Source: an uncultured Sediminibacterium sp.
Lineage (GTDB): Bacteria; Bacteroidota; Bacteroidia; Chitinophagales; Chitinophagaceae
Length of the DNA: 8,313 bases
Reading direction: 5' to 3'
Assembly (NCBI GenBank): GCA_937907555.1
Contig: CALEST010000406.1
Coordinates: forward strand, 1-8,313
Below, one piece after another: positions 1 to 6,595 of this stretch; position 1 is the first letter of the stretch, and every line of letters begins with the position of its first letter. Under the pieces are notes generated by a model. That model did no database searches and was not told the DNA's origin. It was given only the letters and a program-made list of their open reading frames with translations. The translations under genes and the position numbers were made by a program.

Positions 1-222
1 TGGTTATTTGGCTGCGATATCTGTCAGGAAGTATGTCCCTGGAATCGTTTCAGTAAACCGCATTCGGAGCCTGCATTCGAACCCATTCCAGCTATTCTGA
101 ATTTAAGTTCGCAGGAGTGGGAAGAAATGTCCGAAGAAGTATTTAAGCAACTGTTTAAAGAGTCCCCGCTAAAAAGAGCCAGGTACAGTGGCATCCGAAA
201 AAATCTTCGTTGGCTTCAATAG
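1..222 (+). CDS. queG: Epoxyqueuosine reductase QueG, C-terminal fragment (5' end outside window)
   Basis: This is the last 73 codons of QueG, the cobalamin- and iron-sulfur-dependent enzyme that reduces epoxyqueuosine to queuosine at the wobble position of GUN-anticodon tRNAs in the cytoplasm. The reading frame opens at base 1 and ends with TAG at 220-222. It holds the family's closing ferredoxin-like motif, C-D-I-C-Q-E-V-C-P-W-N, with cysteines encoded at 13-15, 22-24 and 34-36. These would ligate a 4Fe-4S cluster. The stretch after it, ending G-I-R-K-N-L-R-W-L-Q, matches the part of QueG just before the HEAT-like repeats of the E. coli enzyme. The protein stops there, so this looks like the shorter QueG form without that C-terminal extension rather than a broken gene. 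The start and catalytic half lie to the left of the window. The downstream susC-like gene is 146 bases away and probably separately transcribed. Confidence 0.93.
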   Translation, partial: WLFGCDICQEVCPWNRFSKPHSEPAFEPIPAILNLSSQEWEEMSEEVFKQLFKESPLKRARYSGIRKNLRWLQ

Positions 223-274
223 CAAACCCGAACAAATTTTGCGGATTTATGCAAGTTTTTGAAAAAATAGAATG

Positions 275-299
275 ATTTTTCCCCATTTAATGGAAAAAT
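275..299. repeat. AT-rich inverted repeat in the queG-susC gap
   Basis: ATTTTTCC at 275-282 is the exact reverse complement of GGAAAAAT at 292-299, with a 9-base spacer. An RNA copy could fold into an 8-bp stem. It begins 53 bases after the queG stop and ends 69 bases before the SusC start. It could be a weak terminator, part of a structured leader, or chance in AT-rich DNA. No T-run follows on the plus strand, which argues against a classical terminator. Confidence 0.3.
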
Positions 300-327
300 T
301 ATCAACAAAACCAAGAAATTCCCGCAC

Positions 328-347
328 ACATTATATATTTATAATGT
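328..347. promoter_or_regulatory. Perfect 8-bp inverted repeat just upstream of the SusC gene (candidate operator or leader hairpin)
   Basis: ACATTATA at 328-335 is the exact reverse complement of TATAATGT at 340-347, separated by TATT. The 20-base palindrome ends 21 bases before the SusC start codon at 369, and a short T-run (347-351) follows the right arm. The size and spacing would suit a dimeric regulator site overlapping the core promoter, or a weak hairpin in the mRNA leader. The sequence is nearly all A and T, so chance is a real alternative. I could not place a convincing Bacteroidota -33/-7 promoter pair (TTTG and TAnnTTTG) at the right spacing in 223-368, so the transcription start is unknown. 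Confidence 0.35.
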
Positions 348-368
348 TTTTCAAAACTCCAAAACGAT

Positions 369-3300
369 ATGCATATGAATGTCAACAATGGCAAGAACAG
401 TGTTCTATCGAAGATGTGCTTCCTTCTCTTCGGTTTGGCACTGACAATCGGCTTGCAAGCTCAAACAACTATTAAAGGAAAAGTAACCGACAGCAAAGGT
501 CAGCCTGTTCCGGGCGCTTCTGTCACCATCAAGAATTCAGGTGCAGGTACTGCAACCGGAACCGATGGATTGTATCAGCTGATTGCCAATTTAAAAGCAG
601 GAAAATACGATGTAGTCGTTTCTTCTGTGGGATTTAAATCTGCTGAAAAATCAATCACCGTAACCAGCACTGCCGGCAGCTTCAGTTTCGACGCGAGTTT
701 GAAAGAAGATGCTACGGGTCTGGACGAAGTAGTAGTTACCGGTACATCACAGGGAACTACTAAAAAGCAATTGGGTAATTTCATTGGAACCGTAAAAGGA
801 AGTCAGGTAAACAATGCGGGTTCTCCCAATGCCATTGCATCATTACAAGGTAAAGTACCAGGTGCACACATCACACAGAACTCTGGTGATCCTGCAGGTG
901 GTATGAGTGTGAAATTGCGCGGGGTAAGTTCTATCTCTGGTGCTTCAGATCCATTATACATTATTGATGGTGTTATCCTGAACAACTCAAATGCCAGAGT
1001 AACCAACGCACAAAGCGACTATGATACTTATGGAAGTGTAGGACAGAACCGTATGGTAGATATCAACCCTAACGATATCGACAGAATTGAAGTATTGAAT
1101 GGAGCTGCAGCAGCTGCCATTTATGGTAGCCGTGCGAACGCGGGTGTAATTCAGATCTTCACCAAGCGCGGATCTACCGGTGCGCCTAAAATTACTTTCA
1201 GTTCTAAAGTAAATACCAATTCTTTAAGAAAGCGTTTGGTATTTAACAATGCAACCACCAAGTTTGGCGGACCTACAGACGGACCAGGTGCTTTAACGCA
1301 AGATATCATTACTGCTCCTTTCCAAACAACCACCACTCCTGTAACTCGTTACGATTACCAGGATGATATTTTCAGAACCGGATATGGTACTGATAACAAC
1401 GTATCAATCACAGGTGGTCAGGACAAAATGCGCTATTTCGCTTCCTTGAACTACAATACCAACCAAGGTATTATCAGAGGAACAGATAACACCCGTTTTG
1501 GATTCAGATTAAACTTAGACAACAAAGTAAACAACTGGTTCAGCTGGAATGCAGGTATCAACTATACCAACAATGCTACCAATGAAAAACCAGATGGTAA
1601 CAGTTTCTTCTCTCCTATCAACTCAATGACCATCATTGGCAACTTCCACAATATCCGTGCAAGAGATGCCAATGGAAACTTATTGGCTGTGGGTGAAAGA
1701 GGCCGTGTGAATCCTTTAACCATCATCAACGATATCAAGCAAAGAAACGTTACCAACAGAACCGTTTCCAATGTAGGTTTCAAGTTGTTCCCTGTTAAAG
1801 GATTGGTGATTGACTATACTGCGGGTCTGGACAATATAGCACAGAATGGTACCACATTCATTCCTCCGTTCCCTTACAATGCCAGCCCTGCATTCTATGG
1901 CGGTGGCGCAACATTAGATCCAACACAGAACGGTTATGCAAGTGCAGCCAGCTTTAACTCTACTTTCTTCAACCACGATTTAAACTTTACGTACACAACC
2001 AATATCACCAACAAATTGGCTTCTGTAACGCAATTTGGTTATTCTGAACAGTATGAGAAAGCGCAATATATTTTAGCACAAAGCCGTGGTTTGTTGCCAG
2101 GTATTTCTACTGCAACAGGTGGTAGCACATTATTGCCAAACTCTGATGGAAGAAGTGAAAGAACCATCCGTGGTTTCTTCTTACAACAAAACTTCAAGTT
2201 CAACAATCAGTTGTTTGTAACCGTTGCTGGCCGTGTGGATGGTTCATCTGTATTCGACAAGAGCAACCGTAACTTCTTCTACCCTAAAGTAAGTGGTAAC
2301 TATATCATTTCTGAAACAGACTTCTTTAAGAAATCTTCTTTAGCGAATTCAGTAGATGTATTTAAAATCCGCGCAGCATACGGTGAAAGTGGAAACTTAA
2401 CAGGTATTGGTGCGTACGATCGTTTCAATATCTACAATATCTCTCCTTTCTTAGGAAGAACCAGTTTAACTTCTCCTTCTGCAACCATCAGTTCTAACTT
2501 AAAGCCTGAGCGTCAGAAAGAATTAGAAATTGGTACAGATATCGCTTTATTCGGCAACAGACTACAGTTCACATTCAACTACTACAATAAGAAAGTAACT
2601 GATTTATTAGTTCCGAATATTACCAATGCTCCAAGTTCCGGATTCCCTACTGCTACCAAGAACGTAGGTTCTTTAAGCAACAAAGGATTCGAAATCATGG
2701 TTACTGCAGTTCCTGTTAAGAACAAGAACTTCAGCTGGGAAATCACTGGTAACTTCAACAAGAACAAAAACAGAATTGAAAACTTAGGCGTTCCTTTCAT
2801 TTCATTTGCAGCCCCAACCGGAGCCGTATTTGCTTTGATTCCAGGATATGATGCACCAGTATTCTATTCTACTTTCTTTGCAAGAAACGCCAATGGAACA
2901 GAAGTGAAGAATGCCGCAGGAATCCCTGTAACTGCAAGAGGACCTATTGCCAACGGACAACCTTTTGGTACCCCGTCATTAGATCCTGCAACTGGCTTAC
3001 CTTATACTTCCGGACCTAACTCTACCATCTTACGTTCTGTATTGGGTTCTCCAAACCCAACCTATACAGCTACTTTAATCAACAGCTTCACTTACAAGAA
3101 ATGGACCTTTGGTTTCCAATTGGATCGTGTTGCCGGTGTTGAGGTATTTAACGCTGACTTCAGAACCAGACAAGGGGTAGGAAATGGTAGTGAATATGCA
3201 CAAAGAGAACACAAGGGTGAAATTCCAAGAGGATATATCAGTGGTGTTTACGGAATTGAAGAATGGAGAGTGGAAGACGGATCTTTCACCAAACTACGTG

Positions 3301-3515
3301 AACTATCCGTAGGTTATTCATTCGGAAAAGTGAAAAACCTGTTCAATAGCCTTACTGTTACTTTAACCGGAAGAAACCTGATCTCATGGGATAACTACAG
3401 AGGATACGATCCGGAAACCAACTCTACCGGCCAGAGCAGCTTGTTCAGAGGCGTAGATTTTGGTAACGTACCTATTCCAAAAACCTTCCAATTTGGAGTT
3501 GTAGCTAATTTCTAA
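369..3515 (+). CDS. SusC/RagA-family TonB-dependent outer-membrane transporter
   Basis: This 1048-residue protein is a SusC-type outer-membrane importer that works with a SusD lipoprotein and takes energy from TonB. In order it shows a signal peptide (about residues 1-31, likely cleaved after L-Q-A), a carboxypeptidase-regulatory-like beta domain (about 34-113), the family-typical L-D-E-V-V-V-T-G segment at 118-125, a plug domain (about 127-268) with D-P-L-Y-I-I-D-G at 194-201 and G-A-A-A-A-A-I-Y-G-S-R-A at 245-256, and a long beta-barrel to the end. Late SusC hallmarks are G-R-N-L-I-S-W at 1001-1007, G-Y-D-P-E-T-N at 1012-1018, and a terminal phenylalanine. Length is normal for the family. 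The start could equally be the in-frame ATG at 375. A start at 414 would remove most of the basic region of the signal peptide and is less likely. The SusD partner follows after 18 bases. The substrate (glycan, peptide or other) cannot be read from the sequence. Confidence 0.96.
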   Translation: MHMNVNNGKNSVLSKMCFLLFGLALTIGLQAQTTIKGKVTDSKGQPVPGASVTIKNSGAGTATGTDGLYQLIANLKAGKYDVVVSSVGFKSAEKSITVTSTAGSFSFDASLKEDATGLDEVVVTGTSQGTTKKQLGNFIGTVKGSQVNNAGSPNAIASLQGKVPGAHITQNSGDPAGGMSVKLRGVSSISGASDPLYIIDGVILNNSNARVTNAQSDYDTYGSVGQNRMVDINPNDIDRIEVLNGAAAAAIYGSRANAGVIQIFTKRGSTGAPKITFSSKVNTNSLRKRLVFNNATTKFGGPTDGPGALTQDIITAPFQTTTTPVTRYDYQDDIFRTGYGTDNNVSITGGQDKMRYFASLNYNTNQGIIRGTDNTRFGFRLNLDNKVNNWFSWNAGINYTNNATNEKPDGNSFFSPINSMTIIGNFHNIRARDANGNLLAVGERGRVNPLTIINDIKQRNVTNRTVSNVGFKLFPVKGLVIDYTAGLDNIAQNGTTFIPPFPYNASPAFYGGGATLDPTQNGYASAASFNSTFFNHDLNFTYTTNITNKLASVTQFGYSEQYEKAQYILAQSRGLLPGISTATGGSTLLPNSDGRSERTIRGFFLQQNFKFNNQLFVTVAGRVDGSSVFDKSNRNFFYPKVSGNYIISETDFFKKSSLANSVDVFKIRAAYGESGNLTGIGAYDRFNIYNISPFLGRTSLTSPSATISSNLKPERQKELEIGTDIALFGNRLQFTFNYYNKKVTDLLVPNITNAPSSGFPTATKNVGSLSNKGFEIMVTAVPVKNKNFSWEITGNFNKNKNRIENLGVPFISFAAPTGAVFALIPGYDAPVFYSTFFARNANGTEVKNAAGIPVTARGPIANGQPFGTPSLDPATGLPYTSGPNSTILRSVLGSPNPTYTATLINSFTYKKWTFGFQLDRVAGVEVFNADFRTRQGVGNGSEYAQREHKGEIPRGYISGVYGIEEWRVEDGSFTKLRELSVGYSFGKVKNLFNSLTVTLTGRNLISWDNYRGYDPETNSTGQSSLFRGVDFGNVPIPKTFQFGVVANF

Positions 3516-3533
3516 CCCAACAAAAAAGTTATT

Positions 3534-4841
3534 ATGAAAAAAATATTATTCATCATTTTATCCGGGGTAAGTCTGGTAGCTTGTAAGCAGGACTTTACCA
3601 ATCCGGGTGCCATCTCCGATATAGATGCATTTTCTACGCCCAGAGGATTAGCGGGTGTAGCCGTAGGATTACAAAACGTTTACAGCAATGGTCGTTTAAG
3701 TCCATTGTACAATGGTGTTACTGCCGCAGGTGCATTAACCAATGAGTTCAGATTAATGAACGCAGGTAATACCGATGAGTTTCAGTTATTTCAAGGTGGC
3801 GCTGTTGTAGACAACCTGAATGGTATTGTAGGCAATATGTGGACCTGGAACAACAAGATCATTTATGATGCTGAAAAAGTAATTGAAGGCGCCAATAAGC
3901 TGGGCGATAAAAACTATGCATCCGGGTTAATTGCCTATGCAAGTATTTACAAGGCAATGGCCATTGGAAACCTAGCCATGTTCTTTGAACAAATACCCGC
4001 AGCTCCCGGAACCATCACAACTCCTGCCGCTTTCCAAAGCAGAGTAGATGGATTCAGAAGAGCAGTAACCACTTTGCGTGCAGCACAAACTGCGTTGGGA
4101 GCCAATGCCCCTAATGCTGCTTTCTTTGCCAATGTACCAACCAATATTACAACGGCATATTTTAACAATACCATCAGTGCTTTAATTGCGCGTTACAGTT
4201 TATTTGCAGGTGATTTTGCAGGAGCTATCACTGCTGCCAATGCGGTAGACTTAAGTTATAACGGAGCTGTATTGGGTTTTGATGCGATTATTACCAATCC
4301 TATCTTCACTACAGCAACAGCAACCAATAACGTATTCCAGATTTTAGATTCAACGCTGGGATTACCTACTGCACTGGCTCCTGATTTAACCGATCAGCGT
4401 ATTGCTTTCTACACTTCTATTAATCCAACCATTCAGCCTCGTTACAGAATCAGAGGATTCTTCAGTGCCCCAACACAGGCAGTTCCTTTGTACTTACCAG
4501 ATGAAATGCGTTTGATTAAAGCAGAAGCATATGTAAGACAGGCTGCTCCGGATTTAACAGCAGCAGTAGCAGAAATTAATGCAGTAAGAACCCAATTGCC
4601 TTCCGCCGATGCATTCGGTATTGGAGGTGGATTGGCAGCTTATTCCGGTACTGTTTCAGCACCAGCTTTGTTAGACGAAATTTATCGCCAGCGTTGCATT
4701 GAATTGTGCATGAGCGGTATGCGTTTAGAAGACAACAGAAGATTGGGACGCCCTTCAACAGAACGTAAGAGAACCTTCTTCCCTTACCCAAGCAGAGAGC
4801 GTGACAACAACCCTAATACTCCGGCAGATCCTGCAGGATAA
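3534..4841 (+). CDS. SusD/RagB-family outer-membrane lipoprotein
   Basis: This 435-residue protein is the SusD partner of the transporter just upstream, acting as a surface lipoprotein that captures substrate and lids the SusC barrel. It begins with a lipoprotein signal peptide whose lipobox is L-V-A-C, making Cys17 the lipidated residue. The middle is alanine-rich and mostly helical, as expected for the TPR-like SusD fold. The C-terminal third carries the family signatures: L-P-D-E-M-R-L-I-K-A-E-A-Y near 321-333, an I-Y-R-Q-R-C-I-E-L helix near 383-391, G-M-R-L-E-D-N-R-R at 395-403, and the closing F-F-P-Y-P-S-R-E-R-D-N-N-P-N-T-P at 415-430. It is on the short side; many SusD proteins run to roughly 480-600 residues. 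I see no frameshift or missing end. The upstream 18-base spacer is A-rich, as is common in Bacteroidota. Two tandem in-frame TAA codons end the gene (4839-4844). It is very probably cotranscribed with the SusC gene. Confidence 0.94.
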   Translation: MKKILFIILSGVSLVACKQDFTNPGAISDIDAFSTPRGLAGVAVGLQNVYSNGRLSPLYNGVTAAGALTNEFRLMNAGNTDEFQLFQGGAVVDNLNGIVGNMWTWNNKIIYDAEKVIEGANKLGDKNYASGLIAYASIYKAMAIGNLAMFFEQIPAAPGTITTPAAFQSRVDGFRRAVTTLRAAQTALGANAPNAAFFANVPTNITTAYFNNTISALIARYSLFAGDFAGAITAANAVDLSYNGAVLGFDAIITNPIFTTATATNNVFQILDSTLGLPTALAPDLTDQRIAFYTSINPTIQPRYRIRGFFSAPTQAVPLYLPDEMRLIKAEAYVRQAAPDLTAAVAEINAVRTQLPSADAFGIGGGLAAYSGTVSAPALLDEIYRQRCIELCMSGMRLEDNRRLGRPSTERKRTFFPYPSRERDNNPNTPADPAG

Positions 4842-4871
4842 TAAAGAGTCTCACCCCCAAGCAGTTGGTAA

Positions 4872-4904
4872 AAAGCCCCGTATCGAGTAATCGAACGGGG
4901 CTTT
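4872..4904. terminator. Hairpin terminator between convergent genes, probably bidirectional
   Basis: AAAGCCCCGT at 4872-4881 pairs perfectly with ACGGGGCTTT at 4895-4904. Inside, TCGA at 4883-4886 pairs with TCGA at 4891-4894 around a GTAA loop, leaving one bulged A at 4882. On the minus strand the stem is followed by an uninterrupted run of five T, the better rho-independent signature; it would end the sppA-permease-SRPBCC unit. On the plus strand the tail is CTTTCCATTT, a weaker T-tract, 30 bases after the SusD stop. The position between two converging units supports use in both directions. Confidence 0.85.
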
Positions 4905-4974
4905 CCATTTAATTGAATATTGTAAAAGAATCGGCTTGAGAAAGATGATCGTACTTCCGCTATATCAATATTTA

Positions 4975-5463
4975 TTAATTCTCCGCAACCTGCTTAAGCA
5001 GCTGCAAATGTCTTTCCATTTGTGTACCCATGATTTTGTCATTCATCATTGAACCAAAACGCTCCCAGGGATACCAGCCAATTTGCTGAACAAACTGCCA
5101 TTGAACAATGGCTGTATTGGCTTCCGGCTTTCCAATCAAACGCATGGTACTTACCTGCAGTGCCCCATCTGCTGCCTGCCAGTTGGCTACAATGGTAGAA
5201 TCTGTTACCGCAGTTATGGTAACAGCTGTATTCCCTATTTGTGCGCTGGTAGAAGATTGTATTGTAACAGAGGAATCCTTCATTCCTTCCAACCACAAAG
5301 GCCATTGATGCATATCCGCCAACATGGGTTTTATTTTAACAATGCTGGCATTTACGTCTACTGCCCGCGATACCAGTACCGTAGAAGGAAACAACAATCC
5401 TATAGAAGTAATAATGATACCCAATACTAAAAAACTAATCAATCCCAGTTTTATCAATTTCAT
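4975..5463 (-). CDS. Membrane-anchored SRPBCC (START/polyketide-cyclase-like) family protein, function unknown
   Basis: This is a 162-residue protein with one N-terminal transmembrane segment (about residues 4-26) followed by a single small domain. The domain resembles the SRPBCC/polyketide-cyclase-2 helix-grip fold, which holds hydrophobic ligands. Supporting signs are V-S-R-A-V-D-V-N-A-S at the first strand, the M-H-Q-W-P-L-W motif at 51-57 and the closing W-Y-P-W-E-R-F with a long final helix at about 130-160. No catalytic residues are evident and the ligand is unknown. The start is taken at 5463: a GGGAG sequence sits four bases upstream, and the preceding permease stops one base before it (TAA, T, ATG), indicating translational coupling. 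An in-frame ATG at 5499 lies inside the permease gene and would place 12 extra residues before the membrane helix, so it is less likely. The fold call rests on motif pattern alone. Confidence 0.8.
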   Translation of the reverse strand: MKLIKLGLISFLVLGIIITSIGLLFPSTVLVSRAVDVNASIVKIKPMLADMHQWPLWLEGMKDSSVTIQSSTSAQIGNTAVTITAVTDSTIVANWQAADGALQVSTMRLIGKPEANTAIVQWQFVQQIGWYPWERFGSMMNDKIMGTQMERHLQLLKQVAEN

Positions 5464-5464
5464 A

Positions 5465-6574
5465 TTACTCCCATTTAAAGGTTTTAAACGCAATGGCATA
5501 CACCACTACCATCCAGATACCCAGTACTCCCAGTTCAAATAAGCAGTCCGACAAACCCGCTCCCTCAAATGCAATATTGCGCATGGCATTGTTAAAATGC
5601 GTAAGGGGCAAAATCCTTGAAATGGGTTGCAACCAGGATGGAAAATTATCTATAGAGAAAAAAGTACCCGCCAATAAAAACTGAGGCAGGGTAATCAGGT
5701 TGGCAAAGGGGGGAATGGTACTTTCTGTTTTAGCCACACTGCTCACGATAAATCCAAAGCCCATGAACAAGAGCAGGGCAATAAAACTGAGCACCATGAT
5801 CTGTGCAAATGTTATCCATCCGTTTACCAGGGTAAAATCAAAAACAAAATGGCCAATCAAAATAATGATGACTGCCGTAATCAGTTGAAAAATTACACGG
5901 CTCAACGCTTCTCCTAAAACAATATAGGGACGCTGAACAGGCGTCGCAAAAAAACGCTTTAGCACCAGCTGTTGTCTTAAATTAAAAAACAGAAAAGCCA
6001 CCCCAAAAACACCGGCACTCAACAAAGAGAAACCCAGCTGACCGGGCAAAATAAAATCAATGGTTCTATACACTCTTCCCGGAATCTTTTTTACTTCCTT
6101 GCTGATGGAAGCAATGGTAGGTGCCGCAGGATATTGTTGCTGATTAATTCCGCTAATCACTGCATTCAGTATAGATTGCAGTACCTGCACGTTTTGCGGA
6201 TTGGCTGCTTCAGAACTGGTTAAATGAATGGAATAAGGTGCTTGTGCAGAATCAGCAGCTGCCTTAATATTCACCAGAGCGGTAATTCTTCCCTTCTCTA
6301 AATCTTCCTGTAAAGCCATCCCGGTTTTGGGAGAAACCTTAATGCCGGGAATATTTTTAAGCCCCAGATACACCGGATTTGCGGTATCTGACTTTTCATC
6401 AAATGCAATATTCACATTGATTTTACCACCGCTGCCAATAAAGCCAAACACCAGTATAAAAATCAAAGGAAAGGCAATGCTGAAAACCACCGAAGAAGGG
6501 CTTCTGAAAATAGCCTTCAAACTTCCTTTGGTAATGGCCACCATGGCCCTGAGTTGACTATACTCCTGCTTCAT
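5465..6574 (-). CDS. ABC-2 type transporter permease
   Basis: This 369-residue protein is an inner-membrane permease of the ABC-2 exporter superfamily (the DrrB/YhhJ-like group). It shows a short cytoplasmic N-terminus, a first membrane helix near 28-47, an extracytoplasmic domain of about 120 residues (50-170), then five helices near 173-198, 225-246, 255-280, 287-306 and 345-364. Family-typical features are R-S-P at 24-26 before helix 1, R-F-F-A-T-P-V at 207-213 and the F-P-S-W-L-Q-P-I-S-R-I-L-P-L-T-H stretch at 311-326. It has no nucleotide-binding domain and so needs a separate ATPase, which is not in this window. Substrate is unknown; relatives export drugs, lipids or polysaccharides. 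The gene lies 21 bases downstream of sppA and one base upstream of the SRPBCC gene, consistent with one operon. The ATG at 6574 is the first start after sppA; its leader (TAAATAAACGGG) has no strong Shine-Dalgarno site. Confidence 0.9.
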   Translation of the reverse strand: MKQEYSQLRAMVAITKGSLKAIFRSPSSVVFSIAFPLIFILVFGFIGSGGKINVNIAFDEKSDTANPVYLGLKNIPGIKVSPKTGMALQEDLEKGRITALVNIKAAADSAQAPYSIHLTSSEAANPQNVQVLQSILNAVISGINQQQYPAAPTIASISKEVKKIPGRVYRTIDFILPGQLGFSLLSAGVFGVAFLFFNLRQQLVLKRFFATPVQRPYIVLGEALSRVIFQLITAVIIILIGHFVFDFTLVNGWITFAQIMVLSFIALLLFMGFGFIVSSVAKTESTIPPFANLITLPQFLLAGTFFSIDNFPSWLQPISRILPLTHFNNAMRNIAFEGAGLSDCLFELGVLGIWMVVVYAIAFKTFKWE

Positions 6575-6595
6575 CCCGTTTATTTAGCCGCAAAG

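Noticed and set aside
272..475. Plus-strand 67-codon frame overlapping the SusC start
   Set aside because: It runs out of frame into the SusC signal-peptide region and has no recognisable features, so it is a chance frame.
3947..4174. Minus-strand 75-codon frame inside the SusD gene
   Set aside because: It is an alanine/valine-rich shadow of the alanine-rich SusD coding sequence with no independent support.
4905..4974. Possible small RNA or gene between the terminator and the SRPBCC stop
   Set aside because: The stretch is short and AT-rich, with no hairpin, open frame or promoter pattern that I could support.
5083..5430. Plus-strand open frame of 115 codons opposite the SRPBCC gene
   Set aside because: It is antisense to a well-supported gene, its translation is rich in Cys, Tyr and Arg with no recognisable domain, and nothing suggests separate expression.
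5464..5499. Longer start for the SRPBCC gene at 5499
   Set aside because: It would overlap the permease end by 35 bases and put a non-hydrophobic tail before the membrane helix. The start at 5463 has a GGGAG site and a one-base spacing to the permease stop.
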